Both the position numbers and the translations under genes were made by a program. From Tepidamorphus gemmatus (GTDB taxonomy: Bacteria; Pseudomonadota; Alphaproteobacteria; Rhizobiales; Tepidamorphaceae), in assembly GCF_004346195.1 (NCBI RefSeq), contig NZ_SMAK01000005.1:186001-250000 (forward strand): a DNA stretch of 64,000 nt, in the 5' to 3' direction. Each line of letters starts with the position of its first letter. Position 1 is the stretch's first letter. Below are positions 47,411 to 56,207 of the stretch, piece after piece. The notes under the pieces are model-generated. The model had not been told where the DNA came from, made no database searches, and was given only the letters and a program-made list of their open reading frames with translations.

Positions 47411-49096
47411 TCAGGCCGCCGACCGGCCCTGTCCGGTCAGTTCCATGGTCGTCCGGTCGATCCGCAGCCGCACCGCGATGGCGTTGCCGTTGTCGCGTGC
47501 CGCTGCACTCTGCAGCGCCCCCTGCTGGCGACGGCACAGCACCGACAGGGCAGCAAGGAAGATGGCAGCATCTTCTGCCCGTGCGATCGGCGCCACCGTA
47601 TCGCTGCCGTCTTGCTGCGAAATCTCGCTGACGACGAACAGCGCGGTCTCGTCATCTTCGACCGTCGCCACGATCCTCATCTGCGGGATTGGGGCGGAAC
47701 TGCGCATCCTGACGATCTCGAGAGCCATGTCGACGAGGCGGCGCAGTTCGCCCGGATCGCCGAGTAGCGGCGGCAGAGCCGCGCGAAACAGCTTCGGCGC
47801 CGCCGTCGATTCGGCGGCGAGCCGCTCGATCCAGGCGTCGATCAGTTCGTCCGGCTGCACCGTCACTGCATTTGCCCGGGGCGCGTCCGCCCCGTCCAGT
47901 TCCAGCAGCACCAGACAGGCATCGAAGGCCTTGCGCGCGCGGCGCAGATCGAGCGCCAGCCGGGCGACCTCGCGTTCCGCCCGCTGCCGGTTGAGAACCT
48001 CGTTGCGCACCTCGTCGAGCAGCCCCCGCATGTCCACCAGCATTAGGAAGCGGCGCGTGATCTCGCCGTTGCGGCCACGGATCGAATCGCCAGAAACGAG
48101 ACACGGGATTTCCCCATCGCCGCGCAGGATCTCGCCATGGCCGATCACCGGCCCCTTCGCGACGAGAGCCAGCGGTTCGACCGGCCGCTGCTCGAACCGG
48201 AGCAGTCTGTCGGGCGGCCGGGCCCTGAGGGCTGCAAGGCTGCGCACTCCGAACAACCGCAGCGCCGCCGGGTTCGCCGAGATGAGATGTCCCTCGGCCG
48301 ACATGATGAGGATGCCGTGCGCGCACTGGTCGAGCATCATCAAGACCGGCATCAGCTCCTCCTCCTGCGAGGCGGCCGTGAAGAACAGCAGCTGGTCGAT
48401 CGCCTGCGCCAGACGGCCGAGCTCGTCGCGCTGCGGCACGCGGGCGAGCAGCCTGGTCGCTTCGGCCGGATCGTTGAGGGCATTGTCGACCGCCGCCGCG
48501 ATCGAGCGCACGGGCTGGGTGACCCAGACCGAGACGGCAAGGCCGCTGGCGATCGCGACCAACAGCGCGGCGAGCGCCGAGACCAGGAAGCGCTCCTGGA
48601 GATCGGTCACGATCCGCGCCCAGCCATCCCTCGCATCAAGGCGCAGCATGATCCCGTAGGGAATGCCGGTGACCTCGGGCGCAAGATAGGTCTCGAACGA
48701 TCCGTCCAGCGGCGTGAACCGGGTGACCTCCCGCCCGAGGCGCGCATTCGTCCAGTCGAGATCGGGCGGCGTACCGAACTGCCCCCGCTCCTCGCCGGCA
48801 CCGCTGTAGATGGTTCCGCCGACGATGTTGGACTGCGACATCACCGTTTCACCAAGGCGCAGAAGGCTGTCCACCCCCGGGTAGCGCGACGGGTCGACCG
48901 CGGCGACGAACAGGGCCGTCGCATGCCCGCGCAATCCCTCGATGAATCGCGCCTTGGCGCTCATGTAGGAGGGTACGGCCGCAAGGGCGCTGGCGATGAG
49001 CCCGCAGACGAACACCGTCAGCGCTACGTGCCGCGCCACGCCGCCCGACAGGAGCTCGGCCAGCGCGTGACGTGGGAGGGGCAGTGGCAGACGCAT
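47411..49096 (-). CDS. HAMP-PAS membrane sensor with degenerate kinase-like C-terminus
   Basis: This is a 561-residue protein with TM1 about 22-42, a periplasmic sensor about 45-168, TM2 about 172-192, and HAMP (about 193-245, VTQPVRSIAAAVDNALND). A PAS domain (about 250-370, ILIMSAEGHLISANPAALRLFG) comes next, then a coiled segment and a C-terminal part. In that part, LLGDPGELRRLVDMALEIV resembles the DRxRLxQVLxNLLxNA element of HATPase domains, but no H-box histidine and no N, G1 or G2 motifs are present. It looks like a sensor whose kinase has decayed or been repurposed. Two-component genes lie just upstream on the same strand. The partner and output are unknown. Confidence 0.7.
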   Translation of the reverse strand: MRLPLPLPRHALAELLSGGVARHVALTVFVCGLIASALAAVPSYMSAKARFIEGLRGHATALFVAAVDPSRYPGVDSLLRLGETVMSQSNIVGGTIYSGAGEERGQFGTPPDLDWTNARLGREVTRFTPLDGSFETYLAPEVTGIPYGIMLRLDARDGWARIVTDLQERFLVSALAALLVAIASGLAVSVWVTQPVRSIAAAVDNALNDPAEATRLLARVPQRDELGRLAQAIDQLLFFTAASQEEELMPVLMMLDQCAHGILIMSAEGHLISANPAALRLFGVRSLAALRARPPDRLLRFEQRPVEPLALVAKGPVIGHGEILRGDGEIPCLVSGDSIRGRNGEITRRFLMLVDMRGLLDEVRNEVLNRQRAEREVARLALDLRRARKAFDACLVLLELDGADAPRANAVTVQPDELIDAWIERLAAESTAAPKLFRAALPPLLGDPGELRRLVDMALEIVRMRSSAPIPQMRIVATVEDDETALFVVSEISQQDGSDTVAPIARAEDAAIFLAALSVLCRRQQGALQSAAARDNGNAIAVRLRIDRTTMELTGQGRSAA

Positions 49097-49264
49097 GCTG
49101 CTCGGTCAGGGCTCCGGTCCGTACAGGACTATCGCCCCTCCGCCTTGAACATATGGTAAAGAATGCATCCGGCCTGCTGCCGGCTTCGGTCCGCACGGCC
49201 CCGCCATGACGGCAGCAGAGTCCGGGCCGCGGTTCCCTGCCCTGCGGCCGCGCCCGGCCGGATG

Positions 49265-50653
49265 CTAGGTTGACACGGGGATCGACAGGGTCGCCTCCAG
49301 TCCGCCCTCCGGCCGATTGCGGAGGCGGATGTCGCCACCGTGGCTGCGGGCGATGGTCCTGGCGATGGCCAGACCGAGACCGAGGCCACCGGTCTCGCGA
49401 TTGCGGGACGTCTCGCCGCGCACGAACGGTTCGAACACCCGGTCGAGATCCTCCGGGGGCAGGCCCGGACCGCGGTCCGAGACCCGGATCACCGCCTCAC
49501 CGCCCTTGCCGGTCACCACGACCCGGACGTCACGTCCGTAACGGACGGCGTTCTCGACCAGATTGCGCAGCGCCCGCTTGACAGCAACCGGGCGGCATCG
49601 CACCACGGGATGATCGCCCTCCTCCAGCGTCGCCGTCTGGCCAAGCTCGGCAAGATCCTCGACGACGCTTTCGGCCAAGGCTGCCAGATCGACGGCGCGG
49701 GTCTCCTCCCCAGCCTGATCGGCGCGCACGAATGCCAGCGTCGCATCGCTCATGCTGCGCATTTCCTCGATGGTCTCGACCAGCCTGTCGCGGGTCTCCT
49801 CGTCCTCGACCATCTCGGCGCGCAGCCGCAGGCTGGTCAGCGGCGTGCGCAGGTCGTGCGAGATCGCAGCGAGCATTGTCGTGCGATCGCTTACGAAGCA
49901 TCCGAGGCGCTCGCGCATGGTGTTGAACGCCCGCACGGTCCGTCGTGCCTCGTCGGGGCCGGTCTCTGGCAGCGGCTCGACCTGCTCGCCACGGCCCAGC
50001 CGATCGGCTGCATCGGCGAGCCGGCGCATCGGCCGCGCCATCCGTCCGGCCACGAGCATCGCCACCGCCAGTGTCGCCAGCGACGAGAGGACAAGGCTGA
50101 TCAGGAATGGCCGGCCGAACGGCGGCGGGCCCGGCGGTGGCCCAACCGCCAGGTTGAGCCACGATCCGTTGCGCATGGCGATCGAGACCCGCAACCAGTA
50201 TGGCGGTTCGGCGTTCCTTGGGTCCGGGCGCTTCACGCCAGGGACCAGCATCCTGACGACCTGAAGCGCCGGCCACCGACTTTCCCTCGCGCCCTGCCCG
50301 AGCGCCACGATCACCCGGCGCGGCGGTATGCCGAGCTGGCGGGCGAGGGTACGTGCGGCGAGTTCGGCCTCGGCCGTTTCCTGCCGCGGCGTGCGGGCCT
50401 GCGCCGAGGTCGAGAAGCGGAAGAACGGCGAACTCGCGGTGTCCAGCATCCGGAAATGCAGTTCCTCAGGTGCGTCCTCGAGCAGCTGCAGGATGGCGGC
50501 CGTGCGCTCGACGATCGACTCCTGGAACATGTCACGCGCCACCTGCAGCCGTTCGTGGCTGTAGATCAGGATGGCGGCCACCTGCGCGACCAGCAGCGCA
50601 AGCACCAGCAGCAACGCCAGCTGGCCGGTGAAGCTCCGCGGCATGAGCCTCAT
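49265..50653 (-). CDS. EnvZ-type sensor histidine kinase
   Basis: This is a 462-residue membrane kinase with TM1 about 11-30, a periplasmic domain about 31-182, TM2 about 183-203 and HAMP about 204-256. The H-box is AAISHDLRTPLTSL (His266), the N-box NLVENAVRYG, G1 DRGPGLP and G2 GGLGLGLAIAR. The H-box form and HAMP match the EnvZ/RstB group. Its ATG overlaps the response-regulator stop as ATGA (50650-50653), so the pair is co-translated. The longer open frame upstream is antisense-type shadow across the regulator. The stimulus is unknown; pH, osmotic or envelope stress is likely by family. Confidence 0.93.
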   Translation of the reverse strand: MRLMPRSFTGQLALLLVLALLVAQVAAILIYSHERLQVARDMFQESIVERTAAILQLLEDAPEELHFRMLDTASSPFFRFSTSAQARTPRQETAEAELAARTLARQLGIPPRRVIVALGQGARESRWPALQVVRMLVPGVKRPDPRNAEPPYWLRVSIAMRNGSWLNLAVGPPPGPPPFGRPFLISLVLSSLATLAVAMLVAGRMARPMRRLADAADRLGRGEQVEPLPETGPDEARRTVRAFNTMRERLGCFVSDRTTMLAAISHDLRTPLTSLRLRAEMVEDEETRDRLVETIEEMRSMSDATLAFVRADQAGEETRAVDLAALAESVVEDLAELGQTATLEEGDHPVVRCRPVAVKRALRNLVENAVRYGRDVRVVVTGKGGEAVIRVSDRGPGLPPEDLDRVFEPFVRGETSRNRETGGLGLGLAIARTIARSHGGDIRLRNRPEGGLEATLSIPVST

Positions 50654-51369
50654 GTCCGCTCGACCTCGGCACTGAAGCAGTAGCCGCCGCCCCATACCGT
50701 CTTGATCAGGGTCGGATTGCGCGCATCCGGCTCGATCTTGCGGCGCAGCCGGCTGACCTGGTTGTCGACCGACCGATCGAACGGGGCCGCTTCCCGGCCG
50801 CGCGTGATGTCGAGCAGCTGGTCTCGGGTGAGCACGAGGCCGGGGCGGTCGAGAAAGGCGACGAGCAGCCTGAACTCGCCGGTCGACAGCGGCATTGCCA
50901 CCCCGTCCTCGCGCACCAGCTCGCGCCGGCCCGGGTCGAGCAGCCATCCCGCGAACCGGTAGGCCGGACCCGGCTTCGGCTCGCGGCTTGGCGGCAGTGC
51001 CTGGGTACGTCTGAGCACCGAACGGATCCGCGCGAGCAGCTCGCGCGGGTTGAACGGCTTGACCAGATAGTCGTCGGCGCCAATCTCCAGCCCGACGATC
51101 CGGTCGGTCTCCTCCGCCATCGCGGTGAGCAGGATGACGGGTATGTCCGTCGTCTCGCGCAGGTGGCGGCACAGCGACAGGCCATCCTCCCCCGGCATCA
51201 TGATGTCGAGGACGACGAGATCGATGGCGGAGGACTTCAGGATCTTGCGCGCCGAGGGCGCGCCGTCGGCCGTCGACACCCGATAGCCGTTCTTGCCGAG
51301 ATAGCGTCCGACGAGCTCGCGGATGTCGCGGTGATCGTCGACGACGAGAATGTGCGGTTGGCCTTCCAT
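50650..51369 (-). CDS. OmpR-family response regulator
   Basis: This is a 239-residue regulator: receiver domain 1-120 with phospho-acceptor Asp55 (VVLDIMMPG), acidic pair Asp11/Asp12 and Lys in DYLVKPFN. The winged-helix DNA-binding domain starts about residue 140 (STGEFRLLVAFLDRPG, ending TVWGGGYCF). It is the partner of the downstream kinase. The start is ATG 51369 (MEGQPHILVV); upstream in-frame ATGs at 51381 and 51408 are alternatives, and none has a strong ribosome-binding site. The divergent gap of 182 bases to the microprotein may hold the operator. Confidence 0.93.
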   Translation of the reverse strand: MEGQPHILVVDDHRDIRELVGRYLGKNGYRVSTADGAPSARKILKSSAIDLVVLDIMMPGEDGLSLCRHLRETTDIPVILLTAMAEETDRIVGLEIGADDYLVKPFNPRELLARIRSVLRRTQALPPSREPKPGPAYRFAGWLLDPGRRELVREDGVAMPLSTGEFRLLVAFLDRPGLVLTRDQLLDITRGREAAPFDRSVDNQVSRLRRKIEPDARNPTLIKTVWGGGYCFSAEVERT

Positions 51370-51551
51370 GGGGCGGAACATACAGTCGCAGCCGGCATGC
51401 GCCGCCATGAATTTGTATCACAAGGTCTCCGCGGCCGGGGTCCGACACAGGGCGTGACCAAACGGTCCCCGGCGCGCAAATCTCCGCGACAGGCCGGACC
51501 GAAACTGCCGTCCATCGGGCAGGGGGCTCCCGACTGCCAGTGATACCGTCA

Positions 51552-51692
51552 ATGATAACCCGTCGACTTGCCTGTGCCGCGGTTCTCGCGGGCATGATCG
51601 CCGCATTGTTGATCGCCGGTGCCGGACGGCTTGCTCAGCCGGAGGCCGTCGGCCCGACCGGGCCGCTCGCAACGGCGGAGAATGTCGGATGA
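51552..51692 (+). CDS. 46-residue membrane microprotein, coupled to the sulfotransferase
   Basis: This is a short frame starting MITRRLACAAVLAGM. It has a positively charged N-terminus, one hydrophobic helix (about residues 6-24) and a Pro/Gly-rich tail ending in TAENVG. Its TGA overlaps the ATG of the sulfotransferase (ATGA, 51689-51692), the coupling seen elsewhere in this window. It could be a single-pass membrane peptide or an uncleaved signal-like leader that sets sulfotransferase translation. It has no recognisable family and no clear Shine-Dalgarno, so confidence is limited. Confidence 0.45.
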   Translation: MITRRLACAAVLAGMIAALLIAGAGRLAQPEAVGPTGPLATAENVG

Positions 51693-52669
51693 CCCGGCGG
51701 CCGTCACCTGCGGCCCGCCGCGCCGCCGCCTGCACAGGCTCCGGGCTGGTAGCCCTGTGCGCCTCGACCGCCGTCCGCGCCGCCCAGCGGTACATCGTCC
51801 GTGCGGCCCCCAGGCTGCAACGGCTGGGAGGCCGGCGCCATCGGATCCTTCTCGCCTGCTTCCCGAAGTCCGGCTCGACCTGGCTGCGCACGATCCTGGC
51901 CGGACTGCCCGGCATGCGGGCGGCCTGGATCAGCGAGGGCGCCGGACGCGCGGAGCAGGAACTGTCGGCGCACCGACTCGCCGGCGCCGGCTTCCACGAT
52001 TTCGTGGCCCAGCATCATGTGCGCTTCCACGATGGAACCCGCCGTCAGATCAGCCGCTTCGGCCTGAAGCCCGTGGTCCTGGTGCGCGATATCTTCGATT
52101 GCCTGGTCAGCCTCGCCGACCACCTGCGCAGCAACTGGTCCGAACTGCCCCAGGCCTTGGTCACGCCCGAGGTTCTCGCCCTGGACGACGAACTTCTCGA
52201 CTTCGTCGTCGACATGGCTGCGCCCTGGTACATCGACTTCTACGTCTCGTGGCTGTCGTGTCCTGATGCCGTGCTGGTGCGCTACGAGGATCTGGTGCGC
52301 GATCCGCCCGCCGTCGTGGCAGGTCTTGTCCGCCGGCTCGGCCTCGAGGCGTCGGCAACCGACATCGACCGGGCGATCGCCGCCGCAGCGACCCGCCCCG
52401 TCCTGTTCAACCAGGGCATTGTCGGGCGCGGCGCAGCGCTGACGGAGGCCCAGCGCGGCCGGATCCACCGGCAGGCGTCCTACTATCCGACGGCCGACTT
52501 CACCGCGATCGGTATCCATCCGGGCGGCCGAGCCGGCGCGGACACGGCCCGGCGGGCGATTCGACACAATCCGATACAAATCGCGCGCTCGCTGACAAAC
52601 TCCTGCGACCGGTCGCCCGTCAAATGCCCGTCAAGTCGGACGCACGAGACATCAGGAGTCTTGAGATGA
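51689..52669 (+). CDS. Sulfotransferase
   Basis: This is a 326-residue PAPS-dependent sulfotransferase. The 5'-phosphosulfate loop is CFPKSGSTWLRTI (about 57-69) and the 3'-phosphate segment VLVRDIFDCLVSL. A later motif near GIVGRGAALTEAQ resembles the RKGxxGDWK region, but loosely. It resembles sulfotransferases acting on sugars or small molecules; the acceptor is unknown. GGAG lies eight bases before ATG 51689. The last 35 residues (from about IRHNPIQIARSL) look non-conserved and run into the EF-hand gene's ribosome-binding region, ending in an ATGA overlap. Confidence 0.85.
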   Translation: MTRRPSPAARRAAACTGSGLVALCASTAVRAAQRYIVRAAPRLQRLGGRRHRILLACFPKSGSTWLRTILAGLPGMRAAWISEGAGRAEQELSAHRLAGAGFHDFVAQHHVRFHDGTRRQISRFGLKPVVLVRDIFDCLVSLADHLRSNWSELPQALVTPEVLALDDELLDFVVDMAAPWYIDFYVSWLSCPDAVLVRYEDLVRDPPAVVAGLVRRLGLEASATDIDRAIAAAATRPVLFNQGIVGRGAALTEAQRGRIHRQASYYPTADFTAIGIHPGGRAGADTARRAIRHNPIQIARSLTNSCDRSPVKCPSSRTHETSGVLR

Positions 52670-53289
52670 AGACCTCTACGTCCCTGGCGATCGCTGCGGC
52701 AGCCGTCGCCATCACGGTCGGCCTCGCCTCGGCGGCGGTGGCCGGCGGTCATCGGATCGGCTGGTCCGACAGCTCGCCGGAGGCCGGCATGATGACATCC
52801 GGACCGGTCAGGCTGACCAGCTATCGCCATCATTGGCGCGCCATGCCGCCCGGGGAGATGGGCGGGCCGATGGGCGGCATGATGCGCTTCATGATGATGC
52901 AGCGCGTCATCGAGCTTGCCGACAAGGATGGCGACGGGCGCCTGTCTGCCGAGGAGATCGAGACCTTCCGCTCCGACATCTTCGCCAGACATGATCGCGA
53001 CGGCGACGGGCGCCTGTCGCTCGAGGAGTATGACGCTCTGTTCCGGGACATCACCCGGCCGATCATGGTCCGATCCTTCCAGTTCCTCGATCCGGACGGC
53101 GACGGCCAGATCACGTCGGAAGAGTTCCTGCGGCCCACCGATCGGCTGGTGCGCATGTTCGAGGGCGGCTCCGACGGGGGGTCATGGCACGGCTGGCAGC
53201 CCCGCGGTCCGCATCCGCACGGCTACTGGCGCGGCGGCGATGGGCCGGCCGGCGACGTCGGCCCCCGGTCGGACGATCCGGAGAACTGA
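52666..53289 (+). CDS. Secreted EF-hand calcium-binding protein
   Basis: This is a 207-residue exported protein. A signal peptide (about 1-27, ending AVAGG) precedes a Met/Gly-rich stretch and three EF-hand loops: DKDGDGRLSAEE (86-97), DRDGDGRLSLEE (110-121) and DPDGDGQITSEE (142-153). Each has Asp or Glu at the calcium positions, so all look competent. A Gly/Pro/His-rich C-terminus follows. The role is unknown; calcium-dependent structure or sensing in the periplasm is inferred. ATG 52666 has AGGAG seven bases upstream. It is followed by a strong terminator. Confidence 0.9.
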   Translation: MKTSTSLAIAAAAVAITVGLASAAVAGGHRIGWSDSSPEAGMMTSGPVRLTSYRHHWRAMPPGEMGGPMGGMMRFMMMQRVIELADKDGDGRLSAEEIETFRSDIFARHDRDGDGRLSLEEYDALFRDITRPIMVRSFQFLDPDGDGQITSEEFLRPTDRLVRMFEGGSDGGSWHGWQPRGPHPHGYWRGGDGPAGDVGPRSDDPEN

Positions 53290-53356
53290 TACGGCAAGCC
53301 CTACCTGACCTCTACTCGCGTTTCCCCCGCTCCCGCAGACAGGTGGGGGAAGGCTG

Positions 53357-53401
53357 CGCGGTCCGACGCCTCGCCCCCGTCGGACCGCGTCTTTCCTTCT
53401 T
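53357..53401 (+). terminator. Rho-independent terminator after the EF-hand gene
   Basis: A perfect 12-base stem, CGCGGTCCGACG (53357-53368) with CGTCGGACCGCG (53378-53389), encloses a nine-base loop and is followed by the T-rich TCTTTCCTTCTT. It should end plus-strand transcription here. The rest of 53290-53534 holds nothing else recognisable. Confidence 0.85.
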
Positions 53402-53534
53402 CGCCCCCCACAGCGGCGGGCCGATCGGAAACGCAACGACACGGCCCGGGTCGACGCGACACCGACCAAGGGCAGTCAAGCCGCGACAATGATGTCGATG
53501 GCGCGGCTCGCCGGGACGGCAGCGTTCTCCGACC

Positions 53535-54272
53535 TCATGGACCGCCAAGCGGCAGCGATCGCGACGCCTCCACGAGCATGACCGCCCAGCCGGCGAGGCC
53601 GAGGAACGGACCCATCGGCATGCGGCTGTCGAAGGCCATGCGGCGCGTGGCGAGCGCCACGGCGCTGTACAGGAGGCCGACCGCAACGGCAATTGCCAGC
53701 ACCGTCGGCAGCGCCATCCAGCCAAGCCAGGCGCCGAGGGCGGCGACAAGCTTGGCATCGCCCGCACCGAGCACCTCCTTCCGCCGGATCGCGCCGTAGC
53801 CGATCGCCAGCGCCATCAGGCCGCCATAGCCCATGGCCGCCCCCAGGATCGCGTCGGCCGGAGCGACCGAACCGCCCAGCGCGCTGAACAGCAGTCCGCC
53901 CCACAGCAACGGCAGCACCAGCATATCCGGCAACAGCCGCGACCTGCCGTCAATGATGGCCAGCAGCAGCAGCACACTGCCAACGCAGGCGCAAGCGAAG
54001 GCCCGCTCTGCGGTCTCGGCCAACACGGTGGCAAGCGTCCAGATCAGCACGGACAGGACCGTGATCACAACGCCTTCCCAGCGATGCTTCGGCGCGAAGT
54101 CGAAGCTGCGCGTCGTCTGGCAAGGCATGCCCGGCGAGCACAGCATCGCGCGAGCCTCCGCCATCGCCTCCGAGACGACACGGCGCGGGACCACCACCGC
54201 CAGATGGGCGACCAGACGACCGACCAGGCCGCCGCCACAGGCGGCGATGAGGACGAGTGCCGGTTCGACCAT
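53535..54272 (-). CDS. Type IV prepilin peptidase
   Basis: This is a 245-residue membrane aspartic peptidase of family A24 with about seven hydrophobic helices. The two catalytic aspartates are Asp108 in IIDGRSRLLPD and Asp172 in LGAGDAKLVAALG, the GxGD motif. The N-terminal CPGMPC-like stretch (45-51) is only a remnant of the two-CxxC zinc region needed for N-methylation in PilD, so it may cleave without methylating. It is the last gene of the pilus operon and should process the two prepilins at 57179-57889 and 59316-59942. ATG 54272 lies six bases from the reductase stop. Confidence 0.85.
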   Translation of the reverse strand: MVEPALVLIAACGGGLVGRLVAHLAVVVPRRVVSEAMAEARAMLCSPGMPCQTTRSFDFAPKHRWEGVVITVLSVLIWTLATVLAETAERAFACACVGSVLLLLAIIDGRSRLLPDMLVLPLLWGGLLFSALGGSVAPADAILGAAMGYGGLMALAIGYGAIRRKEVLGAGDAKLVAALGAWLGWMALPTVLAIAVAVGLLYSAVALATRRMAFDSRMPMGPFLGLAGWAVMLVEASRSLPLGGP

Positions 54273-54277
54273 GTGCG

Positions 54278-55402
54278 TCAACGGTCCGGAAATGCGATGA
54301 CGATGTCGCTCGCCGGCCGAACACAACACGTCAGAACCTGGGATTCGGGCACGGCCATCTGCGGCGGCAGCACGGTGTCGACCCGACCGCCTACCAGCTG
54401 CATGCGGCAGGCGCCGCAATGGCCGGCGCGACAGTCGCTGCTGATCGGAATCCCTTCACGCTCGAGACAATGCAGCAGGGTCGGTTCGCCGAGGTAATTC
54501 GCGCAGCGGCCACCTGGCTGCACGGTCACCAGCGCCACCTCGGCGGGCGCCCCGGCCGCATCGGCGCCGAACAGCTCGAAATGGATGCGATCGGCCGGAA
54601 CGCCTCGTTGCGCGAGATCCTCGGTCAGCTGGCGCGTCATCGTGGCGGAGGCGCAGATCCATACGCCAGCAAGGGGCATGTTGCGCCGAGCGGCGAGCAC
54701 GATCCCGGCATCGAGGCGCCTCGCCGTGCCGCGCCAGCCCGGCCCTGGACGTGTCACACAGGGAACGTATCGAAACCAGTCGCAGGTGCGCGACAGGTCA
54801 AGAAACTCTGGATGATAGCATTCCAGCTCCGTCACATGGCGCACGGACCAAAACAATGTCGTCGGCGACATGGTCCGGCCGGCGCTGATCCGGTGCAGCA
54901 TGGCCCGCAGCGGCGTGATGCCCACGCCTGCGGCGACCAGAAGCCGCTCGCCGCGGTGCTCGGTCAGGTGGAATCCACCACGCGGCCCCAGCGCCTCGAT
55001 GCGCGCGCCGACCTGCAGCACGTCGTGGATCCAGCCGGAGACCAGACCGTTCTCCTCGCGCTTGACCAGCAGCTCATAGCTGTCCGGGCTGGCCTGCCAG
55101 CCCGCCAGCGAATAGCAGCGTCGCTGGGGGCGCTGCCCCTGGGGGCTGGCCAGCACTGTCAGATAGTCGCCGGCGCTGTAGCGCGGCAGCCGCCCGTCGC
55201 CGCCTGGAGCGGTGAGCACGATCCGCGCGAACCGGCCATGGTCGCTGCGCTCCGTCACCACCAGCGTCAACGGCGTGGCGGCGCGGATGTCCAGCGCCGC
55301 CGCACGCGCCGCCTTCACTCCGGATACGGTCATCCAGACGGCAAGGCCCGACACGGCGATCCATGCCGCCACGAGCAGCAGCCCGATCCCGCTTGCGATC
55401 AC
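54278..55402 (-). CDS. Membrane-anchored FAD/NAD(P)H reductase with C-terminal 2Fe-2S ferredoxin domain
   Basis: This is a 374-residue protein with an N-terminal transmembrane anchor (about 2-27), a ferredoxin-reductase FAD domain (RCYSLAG, 95-101) and an NAD(P) domain (AAGVGITPLRAML, 157-169). A plant-type 2Fe-2S domain follows, with Cys324, Cys329, Cys332 and Cys359/360 (CRAGHCGAC). It resembles the reductase components of oxygenases and flavohemoglobins and should carry electrons from NAD(P)H to a partner. The GTG at 55402 overlaps the PepSY gene stop as GTGA, so that membrane protein is the likely partner. The two lie between pilin genes and the prepilin peptidase. Confidence 0.85.
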   Translation of the reverse strand: MIASGIGLLLVAAWIAVSGLAVWMTVSGVKAARAAALDIRAATPLTLVVTERSDHGRFARIVLTAPGGDGRLPRYSAGDYLTVLASPQGQRPQRRCYSLAGWQASPDSYELLVKREENGLVSGWIHDVLQVGARIEALGPRGGFHLTEHRGERLLVAAGVGITPLRAMLHRISAGRTMSPTTLFWSVRHVTELECYHPEFLDLSRTCDWFRYVPCVTRPGPGWRGTARRLDAGIVLAARRNMPLAGVWICASATMTRQLTEDLAQRGVPADRIHFELFGADAAGAPAEVALVTVQPGGRCANYLGEPTLLHCLEREGIPISSDCRAGHCGACRMQLVGGRVDTVLPPQMAVPESQVLTCCVRPASDIVIAFPDR

Positions 55403-56172
55403 GCCGCGCCCGTACCGCCTCCGGCCGACCGCCGGCTCGACCGCCACCAGGTCATCACACCCGACAGCACGAAGAAGAACAGGCTGAGCGCGATCAGATC
55501 GGCCCACAGCCAGTCGAGCGGGCCGAGGAATTTGCCGGTGTGCAGGCTCTTCATGAGCTTTCGCACAGAGACACCGGACTTGTCCTTATCCTTCCTTTCC
55601 TTCTCGAACTTTCGCTCGCCCTCGCCGGGATCGGCATGGGCCGTCGCAATGAAGGTCGGGATGAAGCCGTCGACCCTAACCGTTCGAACGCCCGTATCAG
55701 GCAGCGTCACGGTGCCGCTTTGCCCTTCCGGCTCTTCGGCCTGAGTGACAGGCCGGCCGTCAGGTTCGCGACCGTCAGGCGCGTGGCCTCCCTTTGCGTC
55801 CATCGAACCCTTGGGCTTGCGCTTGTCGCGATCTTTCGCCGCCGCGTCCTTCTCGCGTCTGTCCTTCTCGCGATGGTCCTTTTCGGGCTTATCGGCCTTG
55901 CCCGGCTGCGGGCGGGCCTCGGCCTGGGCGAGCAGGCCCTCGAGATGGCTGATCTCGCGATCGATCTCACCATTACCGGGCGCGCTGAACCCCGTGTCGG
56001 CCCCTGCCGCGAGGAGATTTGGAATGTGGAAATCGAGGCTCTTGTGAACGAGGAAGACCGTCGAGACGGCGATGATCAGGATCGGGATCGCCGACGCCAC
56101 GCCGAGCCATATGTGCCAGTTGCGCAAGACGGACCATACCTTGCTCTGCAGTTTAGACAATATTATTTCCAT
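55399..56172 (-). CDS. PepSY-TM membrane protein with Lys/Asp/Glu-rich periplasmic tracts
   Basis: This is a 257-residue protein with two helices: about 18-42 (NWHIWLGVASAIPILIIAV, with the conserved His) and about 222-244, preceded by the family motif SLHTGKFLGPLDWLWADL. The intervening domain is expected in the periplasm. It carries two charged tracts, about 92-124 (EKDHREKDRREKD and DRDKRKPKG) and about 192-205. PepSY-TM proteins pair with flavin reductases in iron or sulfur redox systems, so this is read as a transmembrane electron-transfer partner of the next gene. The AGGAGG ribosome-binding site, six bases before ATG 56172, is the strongest in the operon. Confidence 0.82.
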   Translation of the reverse strand: MEIILSKLQSKVWSVLRNWHIWLGVASAIPILIIAVSTVFLVHKSLDFHIPNLLAAGADTGFSAPGNGEIDREISHLEGLLAQAEARPQPGKADKPEKDHREKDRREKDAAAKDRDKRKPKGSMDAKGGHAPDGREPDGRPVTQAEEPEGQSGTVTLPDTGVRTVRVDGFIPTFIATAHADPGEGERKFEKERKDKDKSGVSVRKLMKSLHTGKFLGPLDWLWADLIALSLFFFVLSGVMTWWRSSRRSAGGGTGAA

Positions 56173-56207
56173 TTCTGACCTCCTATTTTCCCGGCGCGGC
56201 GAGGTCG

